A DNA stretch of 24,645 bases, taken from Gammaproteobacteria bacterium (lineage in GTDB: Bacteria; Pseudomonadota; Gammaproteobacteria; Methylococcales; UBA2780). Below, in pieces: positions 1 through 6,101 of this stretch. The DNA lies in NCBI GenBank assembly GCA_003646305.1, contig QNFJ01000009.1, positions 1-24,645 of the forward strand, in the 5' to 3' direction. Each line of letters starts with the position of its first letter. The stretch's first letter is position 1. The notes under the pieces were generated by a model. The model had not been told where the DNA came from, made no database searches, and was given only the letters and a program-made list of their open reading frames with translations. A program made the translations under genes and the position numbers.

Positions 1-84
1 AAGGCTGATGAACCTGCACCCGCACTCATTGCAGCCCTCATCAACACCCTGGATTATGACCTCGATTCGGTCACATCAAAATGA
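1..84 (+). CDS. C-terminal tail of an upstream gene, probably lipB (octanoyltransferase), 5' truncated
   Basis: Frame 1 is open from the first base and ends at TGA 82-84, giving 27 residues (KADEPAPALIAAL... ending VTSK). It stops 10 nt before the lipA start. The purine-rich ribosome binding site of lipA overlaps its stop, as expected for a co-transcribed upstream gene. In many gammaproteobacteria, including E. coli, the gene directly upstream of lipA is lipB, which transfers octanoyl from ACP to lipoyl domains. The Ala/Leu-rich helical tail fits a LipB C-terminus but holds no diagnostic motif, so the identity rests on context. A different lipA neighbour is possible. Confidence 0.45.
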   Translation, partial: KADEPAPALIAALINTLDYDLDSVTSK

Positions 85-94
85 AGAAAGAGAT

Positions 95-1066
95 ATGACA
101 GACCTTAAAGCCCCATCACGATCTACCCCGGAAACCCACCAACGTAATGCAACGAAGCTGGCGAGGATCCCAATTAAAGTCGAAAAACCCGAAACACTTT
201 TACGCAAACCATCGTGGATTAGAGCAAAAGTTGCTTCAGGACAGAACATCAGCAAGATTAAAAAAACCCTTCGCAAGCATAAGCTTTTCACCGTTTGTGA
301 AGAGGCTGCCTGCCCCAACCTCGGTGAATGCTTTAACGGTGGAACCGCCACCTTTATGATCATGGGCGATATCTGTACCCGCCGCTGTCCTTTTTGTGAT
401 GTGGCGCATGGCAAGCCCAAACCACTCGATACAGACGAACCTAAAAACCTTGCCGAAACGATTAATGAGATGGCACTCAAGTACGTTGTAATCACTTCTG
501 TTGATCGCGATGATCTTCGCGATGGCGGAGCAGGCCATTTTGCAGATTGTATTGATGCAACACGGGAAATATCACCTAATACCAGGATTGAAGTGCTCGT
601 ACCTGACTTTCGAGGTCGCATGGAGAAAGCGCTCGATATTTTAGAGAACAGTCCACCTGATGTTTTTAACCATAATCTGGAAACGGTGCCACGGCTTTAT
701 AAACAGTCTCGTCCTGGTGCAGATTACCAGTGGTCGCTAACACTTCTTGATGAATATAAAAAACGACAGCCCAAGCGGCTCACAAAATCGGGACTGATGG
801 TTGGACTGGGTGAAGAACTCGATGAGGTTAGAATGGTGATGCAGGATCTTAGAGATCACCAATGCGATATGCTCACCATTGGTCAATACCTGCAACCCAG
901 CCAAGACCACCTACCCGTTTCACGCTATATCACACCTGAAGAGTTTGAGCAGCTTGCCGAGGTTGGCCGAAAAATGGGCTTCCTGCACGTTGCAAGTGCG
1001 CCGATGGTTCGCTCTTCTTATCATGCGGACAATCAGGCTGAATCACTTTTTGAAGGCAACGACTAA
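95..1066 (+). CDS. lipA: Lipoyl synthase (radical SAM)
   Basis: LipA inserts two sulfur atoms at C6 and C8 of protein-bound octanoyl groups to form lipoyl cofactors for the pyruvate and 2-oxoglutarate dehydrogenases and the glycine cleavage system. From the ATG at 95 the protein has 323 residues. The auxiliary 4Fe-4S cluster cysteines fall at C68, C73 and C79 (CX4CX5C) and the radical-SAM cysteines at C94, C98 and C101 (CTRRCPFC). As I recall, this is exactly the E. coli numbering, which supports this start over the in-frame ATG at 8 lying inside the previous gene. The purine-rich stretch 83-92 serves as ribosome binding site. The C-terminal RSSYHAD motif, whose serine ligates the auxiliary cluster in the family, is present. 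It follows a probable lipB, and its stop abuts the next gene's start. Confidence 0.97.
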   Translation: MTDLKAPSRSTPETHQRNATKLARIPIKVEKPETLLRKPSWIRAKVASGQNISKIKKTLRKHKLFTVCEEAACPNLGECFNGGTATFMIMGDICTRRCPFCDVAHGKPKPLDTDEPKNLAETINEMALKYVVITSVDRDDLRDGGAGHFADCIDATREISPNTRIEVLVPDFRGRMEKALDILENSPPDVFNHNLETVPRLYKQSRPGADYQWSLTLLDEYKKRQPKRLTKSGLMVGLGEELDEVRMVMQDLRDHQCDMLTIGQYLQPSQDHLPVSRYITPEEFEQLAEVGRKMGFLHVASAPMVRSSYHADNQAESLFEGND

Positions 1067-1831
1067 GTGGAGAATGATTATCTCGCTATCCGCATTATCG
1101 AGAATAGCTTGCTACCACCGGGCGGACCAATTTTACTGGCATTATTTACCTTGCTGCTGGTTATTATTTTCCGAAGAATGATAGCGATCACTTTTTTAAC
1201 GGTTGCCATTCTACTAATCTACTTTACGGCTATCCCTGTTACAACAGGCTGGTTAAATGGTCTTATAGATATTCCAGAGCCTTTTGACATTGAGAATCAA
1301 GAAGCCGATGCCATTGTTGTTCTCGGTGCGAGCCGCTACCGAAATGCACCAGAATATGGTGGAGACACCGTCTTTGGGTTTGGACTAGAGCGAATCCGCT
1401 ATGCCGCATGGCTGCAGAAAAGAACAGACCTCCCACTTTTAACCAGTGGAGGAACACCCACAGGAGAAACAGTTTCTGAAGCCGAGCTAATGGAGGAAGT
1501 ACTTGAGAAAGAATTCTCTGTACCGGTTAAATGGGTCGAAACAAAAAGCAAAACAACCTGGGAAAATGCACTCTACTCAAGCAATCTCCTCAAACAAAAC
1601 AACATAAATACCATCGCCCTAGTCACTCACGCCTGGCATATGTCCAGAGCAAAAGAGGCCTTTGAAAAGAACGGTGTAACCGTCCTTCCTGCTGCAACGC
1701 GCTTTTACAGTAAAGACCCACTTAGCAAGGGCCCCCTGGGCTGGATACCCAACGCCTCCGCGCAATACCAAAACTGGTATCTTTTTCATGAAATAGCAGG
1801 GCGTTGGTGGTACAAATTCAAATATGAATAA
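1067..1831 (+). CDS. ElyC/YdcF/SanA-like DUF218 membrane protein
   Basis: The protein has 254 residues. Two hydrophobic segments near the N-terminus (about residues 20-36 and 38-60) are followed by a DUF218 domain (about 80-235). Family signatures are DAIVVLGA, the LTSGG turn, a TWENA motif and THAWHMSRA. Relatives in E. coli (ElyC, SanA, YdcF) are envelope proteins linked genetically to peptidoglycan and barrier integrity; their biochemical activity is not settled to my knowledge. The start is GTG at 1067, directly after the lipA TAA, with AAGG at 1053-1056 as a possible ribosome binding site. This arrangement suggests translational coupling to lipA. The two-membrane-segment layout most resembles ElyC, but I cannot assign orthology. 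It ends 9 nt short of the convergent c-di-GMP gene. Confidence 0.85.
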   Translation: MENDYLAIRIIENSLLPPGGPILLALFTLLLVIIFRRMIAITFLTVAILLIYFTAIPVTTGWLNGLIDIPEPFDIENQEADAIVVLGASRYRNAPEYGGDTVFGFGLERIRYAAWLQKRTDLPLLTSGGTPTGETVSEAELMEEVLEKEFSVPVKWVETKSKTTWENALYSSNLLKQNNINTIALVTHAWHMSRAKEAFEKNGVTVLPAATRFYSKDPLSKGPLGWIPNASAQYQNWYLFHEIAGRWWYKFKYE

Positions 1832-1840
1832 ACTGCAGTG

Positions 1841-4273
1841 TTAGCCAAATAGCGCAACAGGACAGCCCTGCTCAAGCCACGCATCAACTGCTTCAGCACT
1901 CATTGGTTTTGAGAAATAGTATCCCTGACCTTTTTCACACCCCATACCAGCTAGGGTACTCGCTTGCCACTCTTCCTCAATCCCCTCGGCTATAACTTCC
2001 AGGCTCAAACCATGAGCCAACATCACAATAGCTTTAACCATTGCCTTACCTTTATCATCATCCATTTTGTTGATAAAACTACGATCAATTTTTAAAATAT
2101 CAAAAGGAAACCGATGCAGGTAGCTCAAAGATGAGTAACCGGTGCCAAAATCATCCATACTCAATTCGACACCCAATCGCTTGATCTCCCCAAATTTAGA
2201 TAACGTAGAGTCATCTTCATCCACCAGCACATTTTCAGTCACTTCAACTCTAAGTGCAGAAGGGTTTAAACCGGAGCCGCTCAGTGCGCTCTGAATATCA
2301 GCCACAAGATCCCCTTTTGCAAACTGCTGACCTGCCACATTAATGCTAACGGAGAAACACGCAGCCTGAGGGAATCTTTTCTGCCATGCCATTAACTGTA
2401 GCGTAGCCTCTTTGAGAACAAACTGGCCTATATCGATAATTAGCCCTGACTCTTCTGCAAGAGGTAAGAAGTCCGCCGGCAAAATAAACCCTTTCTCGGG
2501 GTGCTGCCAACGAATCAGCGCTTCAAAGCCGACAATATCGGAAGTAATCAGGCTTGTTATAGGCTGGTACCAGACTTCCAGCTGCCTGGCGTGTATAGCC
2601 TCCCGCAGCTCATTTTCCTGCTGCAGCTGTAAAATTGCCTGGCCGTGTAAAGACTGATTAAATAGTTGCAAACCGGAGCCACCCTTCGCCTTCATCCGGT
2701 ACATTGCGATATCCGCATCACGTAGCATCTCATCGGGCGTATTATATCGATCATCATATTCGACAATACCGATACTTCCGCCTGTTTTGACTTCATGACC
2801 CTGTACTACAAATGGTTTCTTTAGTACCGTCAGAATGCGTTCTGCGATTTGTTTTATTTCTGCCAAAGAGCCCGAGTCAATGATCAAAGAAAACTCATCT
2901 CCACCCATACGAGCAAGCGTATCCTCAACCCGAAGACACTCAGAAATCCTTTGACTGACCTGCTTCAGCAGCTCATCTCCCGCCTGATGGCCCAGACTAT
3001 CATTAACCAGTTTAAAGCGATCAAGATCCATAAATAAAACAGCAAAGCTTCCTACCTCACCCCGCGCCCGTCTCAGCATCGCCTGTTCCAGCCGGTCATT
3101 TAAGAGCTCGCGATTAGGTAATCCCGTTAACGCATCATGCAATGAGGCATGCCGAAGTTCCTCTTCTGCTGCCTTTCTATCGGTGATATCCAAAATATTA
3201 GCAACAATAGAATCTGCTCCTCCCTGTTCATCTTCAAGCATTGCGGAGGCGATCAAAACGTGTCTCTCCTCCCCTTCTCCGCCTATTAACGAGGCTTCAA
3301 AGCTATTCGCAAGCCCTGATTCAAGCAATTTAAATTGCACACGAATCTGCTCCACACTATTCGCTGTAAAGAAATCTTCCCACGATAATTTTTGTAACGC
3401 TTCTAGATCTCTCACGCCCAAAAGGTCCAGTAACGTCCGGTTTGCATAAATTGTTTTCTGCTTTTCTGCTGAAATCCGCCAAACGCCCGACTGACTATTT
3501 TCTGTTAACACCCGATAGTGCTCTTCTGTTCGACTGAGTTCTTCATACACTCGAACTTGTTCGGTCTGGTCAGTGGTAATGCCGGTAATACCAATAACTC
3601 TTTGCTGCTCATCAAAAATTGGCATCAACAAATTCTCGAAACTACGCCCCCTGTATTCGAGTGTGGCAGTCACGGTCTCTCCTTTTAGCGCGCGCCTCAC
3701 TCCTAGTAGAAATTCAGGCCGTTCTCGATGCAGACTGAAAATATTACTGCCAATGGTCCGTTTCTCACTGGCATGTAACAGCGCCATCGCCTTACCTTTA
3801 CAGAGGGTAAAAATGCCATTCTCATCAAGTGTAAAAATCAGGATTGGTGCAGATTCAACGATTTTTTCTATCTGCCTATCCCTAAGACGCAATAACCGTT
3901 CAGCCTTTTTTTGATCTGAAATATCGCGATAAATACCCTGAAAACCAATATGTCTATTGTTTGCATCAAACAGAGGTCGGGTGCGTGCCGAAGTCGGCAC
4001 TACTTTTCCACCTTTATGCCGAAAATCTAACTCGAAATGAGAATCTGGTTTTTCACCTGACAAAAAAGCTCGAGTCCTTTCTCTACTCAGATTTAAAGAG
4101 GCCTCAGTCAACGTCTTACCGTAATGCTCGCCAATCAGTTCCTCACGCCTATAGCCAGTCATTCGCTCAAAACCACGATTGACTGCAACCAAACAACCTT
4201 CCACTGTAAACAGCGCAATACCGTCGTTTGCATTCTCAAAAATTGCTTCGAAATCAACCTGAAAGGTGTTCAC
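1841..4273 (-). CDS. PAS-PAS-PAS-GGDEF-EAL cyclic-di-GMP synthase/phosphodiesterase
   Basis: This 810-residue signalling enzyme has three PAS modules (about residues 10-122, 130-245 and 247-370, each ending in a PAC-like D-I-x-D-x-K/T segment), then GGDEF and EAL domains. The GGDEF active site is intact at 457-461, with an inhibitory RxxD site (RVED 448-451) placed five residues before it. The EAL motif is at 584-586. The other EAL-domain catalytic and metal-binding motifs are also present: SINV, VEVTE, DDFGTGYSSL, LKIDRSF, AEGIEE and QGYYFSKP. Both synthesis and hydrolysis of c-di-GMP are therefore plausible. No transmembrane segment or signal peptide is visible, so it is probably cytoplasmic, sensing a ligand, redox state or light through PAS. 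The start is GTG at 4273, preceded at some distance by AGGAG. It lies 40 nt downstream of murU on the same strand, with no clear terminator between, so it is probably the last gene of the amgK-murU operon. Confidence 0.93.
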   Translation of the reverse strand: MNTFQVDFEAIFENANDGIALFTVEGCLVAVNRGFERMTGYRREELIGEHYGKTLTEASLNLSRERTRAFLSGEKPDSHFELDFRHKGGKVVPTSARTRPLFDANNRHIGFQGIYRDISDQKKAERLLRLRDRQIEKIVESAPILIFTLDENGIFTLCKGKAMALLHASEKRTIGSNIFSLHRERPEFLLGVRRALKGETVTATLEYRGRSFENLLMPIFDEQQRVIGITGITTDQTEQVRVYEELSRTEEHYRVLTENSQSGVWRISAEKQKTIYANRTLLDLLGVRDLEALQKLSWEDFFTANSVEQIRVQFKLLESGLANSFEASLIGGEGEERHVLIASAMLEDEQGGADSIVANILDITDRKAAEEELRHASLHDALTGLPNRELLNDRLEQAMLRRARGEVGSFAVLFMDLDRFKLVNDSLGHQAGDELLKQVSQRISECLRVEDTLARMGGDEFSLIIDSGSLAEIKQIAERILTVLKKPFVVQGHEVKTGGSIGIVEYDDRYNTPDEMLRDADIAMYRMKAKGGSGLQLFNQSLHGQAILQLQQENELREAIHARQLEVWYQPITSLITSDIVGFEALIRWQHPEKGFILPADFLPLAEESGLIIDIGQFVLKEATLQLMAWQKRFPQAACFSVSINVAGQQFAKGDLVADIQSALSGSGLNPSALRVEVTENVLVDEDDSTLSKFGEIKRLGVELSMDDFGTGYSSLSYLHRFPFDILKIDRSFINKMDDDKGKAMVKAIVMLAHGLSLEVIAEGIEEEWQASTLAGMGCEKGQGYYFSKPMSAEAVDAWLEQGCPVALFG

Positions 4274-4313
4274 GCTATCGGCTTACTCCTACCCACTTTG
4301 GGCATATAGGTTT

Positions 4314-4982
4314 CTAATCCTTTAAGAATAGTCTCTGCTCCAGTTCTTTCAAGCGACCAATGGTTCCAACATCGAGCCAAAAACCTGGGTACAGCTCACC
4401 TGACACTTCGTGATTAGCCATTGCTTTGCGTAATAGTGGAGCCAGAGGAAACTTGCCCGCCTGACACTGACTGAATAAACCGGGATCATAAACACCAATT
4501 CCGCTAAAGGTGTGTCTTGGCCCCTCTTCATCAAAGACCAAACCCTCCTTAAGAGAAAAATCACCCTTCAGATTATGATTCGGGTTAGAAACCAGTACAA
4601 GATGAGCCTTACCTGACAGGTTCATCGGCAAAGTATGAAAAGGAAAATCGGTGGCAATATCACCATTCACCACCAAAAAGGGCCGGTCACCCAAAAGCGG
4701 TAAAGCTCGATGTATACCGCCACCTGTTTCAAGCCCGACCTCTCCTTCTTTGGAGTAACTGATTTCGCAACCTAACTGGCGGCCATCCCCAAGCCTATCG
4801 ATAATTTTCTGGCCCAAATGTGCAACATTGATCACCAGTTCTGTAAAACCAGATTCAACCAGGTTTTTAATTGTCCATTCAATCAAGGGACGACCCGCAA
4901 CCTCAATCAGTGGCTTAGGGGTATGATCAGTCAGAGGTCGAAGACGCTCTCCCCTTCCGGCCGCCAAAATCATCACCTTCAC
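4314..4982 (-). CDS. murU: N-acetylmuramate-1-phosphate uridylyltransferase (MurU-type nucleotidyltransferase)
   Basis: The 222-residue protein is a sugar-1-phosphate nucleotidyltransferase. It opens with the Rossmann-like AAGRGERLRPLT loop, followed by the KPLIEVAGRPLIEW segment. An NGD metal/nucleotide motif (VVNGDI) lies in the middle. In Pseudomonas, MurU converts MurNAc-1-phosphate and UTP into UDP-MurNAc, completing a recycling route that bypasses de novo MurA/MurB synthesis and confers intrinsic fosfomycin tolerance. The start GTG at 4982 overlaps the amgK stop in a GTGA junction, so the two are translationally coupled. An internal ATG at 4973 is an alternative start. Short length and pairing with amgK favour MurU over GlmU, RfbA or HddC-like relatives. 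Substrate specificity is inferred from this pairing. Confidence 0.9.
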   Translation of the reverse strand: MKVMILAAGRGERLRPLTDHTPKPLIEVAGRPLIEWTIKNLVESGFTELVINVAHLGQKIIDRLGDGRQLGCEISYSKEGEVGLETGGGIHRALPLLGDRPFLVVNGDIATDFPFHTLPMNLSGKAHLVLVSNPNHNLKGDFSLKEGLVFDEEGPRHTFSGIGVYDPGLFSQCQAGKFPLAPLLRKAMANHEVSGELYPGFWLDVGTIGRLKELEQRLFLKD

Positions 4983-6004
4983 GATATTGCAACTCGCAGT
5001 TTTGGTATAACCTGTTCATCAATTATTTGGCCCAATTTCGAAAACTGTTCTCTGCGACGGCAAATCGCCCGAACATAATCGAGCGTTCGAGGAATATCCG
5101 CCAAATAGCCCTCTTTTCCATCACGTAGTTTGAGGCGGGAGAAAATGCCAATCGCTTTCATGTGTCGCTGCATCCCCATAAGATCAAACCAATAAAGAAA
5201 CTGGTTAAACGGGACAGTTGTGACATCTGCATTAATCAGTTTCTGGTGATAGCTCTGTAACCAACCTTCAATTCGCTCATCGGGCCAACTGATATAGCAA
5301 TCTCTCAGCAGTGAGACCAAATCGTAAGTGATTGGGCCAATCACTGCATCCTGAAAGTCGATAATACCGGGGTTACCATTTTCAGTGACCATCAGATTTC
5401 TCGAGTGATAATCACGATGGACACAAGCTGATGGCTGTTCCAGTGCTGAACTCACCAGCTCTGTCCGCGCATCGTCAAGTATCAGCTGATCTGTTTCTGG
5501 CAGCTCAATACATAGTAACTTCTCTAAAAACCATTCTTGAAACAGCCCCATTTCCTGTCTAAGTAGCAATTCATCATACGCAGGCAAGTTAGAATCAACT
5601 TTATCAACTCCAAGCTGTAGTTTAAGCAGTGAATCCAGCGCATCAGCATAAAGACCGCCTGCCTGGTCAGGGCTGAGCTTTTCAAGATAACTGACCTTCC
5701 CGAGATCATCTAACAATAAAAAGCCCCGTTCTCTATCCTCCATGAGAATACGGGGAACATTGATACCCACCTCTGCAAACAGTTTTGCCACCCGAATAAA
5801 TGGGCCAACATCTTCCTCTTTGGGTGGTGCATCCATAACAATCCAGCTTGTGTCCTCTCTGATCACTCGGAAATAACGACGAAAACTGGCATCACTTGAT
5901 GCAGGTTCGATGCTAAAATCATCGTTACCAAACTTCGTCCTTAACCACTCAATGATCTCTCCAAGTCGTTTATCGTTAATCAACTCTCTTTCCCTTAATT
6001 TCAT
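4979..6004 (-). CDS. amgK: Anomeric N-acetylmuramate/N-acetylglucosamine kinase (APH fold)
   Basis: The 341-residue protein has an aminoglycoside-phosphotransferase/choline-kinase fold. The Brenner-type catalytic loop HRDYHSRN is at 196-203 (D198 the predicted base, N203 a metal ligand), and the metal-binding DFQDA begins at D216. AmgK phosphorylates the anomeric carbon of MurNAc or GlcNAc released by peptidoglycan turnover, giving the 1-phosphate used by MurU. The gene sits divergent from lptD with murU immediately downstream. As I recall, this is the arrangement in Pseudomonas, and it supports the name over a generic phosphotransferase. The ATG at 6004 follows AAAGGG at a suitable distance. 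It is the first gene of the probable amgK-murU-GGDEF/EAL operon. Confidence 0.92.
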   Translation of the reverse strand: MKLRERELINDKRLGEIIEWLRTKFGNDDFSIEPASSDASFRRYFRVIREDTSWIVMDAPPKEEDVGPFIRVAKLFAEVGINVPRILMEDRERGFLLLDDLGKVSYLEKLSPDQAGGLYADALDSLLKLQLGVDKVDSNLPAYDELLLRQEMGLFQEWFLEKLLCIELPETDQLILDDARTELVSSALEQPSACVHRDYHSRNLMVTENGNPGIIDFQDAVIGPITYDLVSLLRDCYISWPDERIEGWLQSYHQKLINADVTTVPFNQFLYWFDLMGMQRHMKAIGIFSRLKLRDGKEGYLADIPRTLDYVRAICRRREQFSKLGQIIDEQVIPKLRVAIS

Positions 6005-6101
6005 CGCAAATTCACCCTTTCAAGGACAATAAAATAGCCTCTTCAGGTTGAAGAATTGTTCATTCTATGCGATTTTATGCGGGTTCAGTAATCAATAAAA
6101 T
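6005..6101. promoter_or_regulatory. Divergent promoter region between amgK and lptD
   Basis: These 97 bp separate two divergently transcribed gene groups and must hold promoters for both. Two symmetric elements are visible. One is an inverted repeat TCTTCA-GGT-TGAAGA at 6040-6054, with perfect 6-bp arms. The other is a direct repeat TATGCG at 6066-6071 and 6076-6081, spaced one helical turn apart. Possible but weak sigma-70 boxes exist in both directions; none is close to consensus. I see no convincing sigma-E promoter for lptD. The lptD start has no clear Shine-Dalgarno sequence. Confidence 0.55.

Noticed and set aside
8..94. Upstream ATG extending LipA by 29 residues
   Set aside because: The stretch overlaps the end of the preceding gene, and the start at 95 gives canonical cysteine numbering and a ribosome binding site.
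76..621. A 181-codon open frame antisense to lipA
   Set aside because: It lies entirely opposite a well-conserved lipA, has no recognisable domain, and its composition mirrors the sense gene; it is a shadow frame.
4274..4313. Possible terminator between murU and the GGDEF/EAL gene
   Set aside because: Only a 4-bp stem (CCCA-AAG-TGGG) is seen, with no T-run after it; too weak to call.
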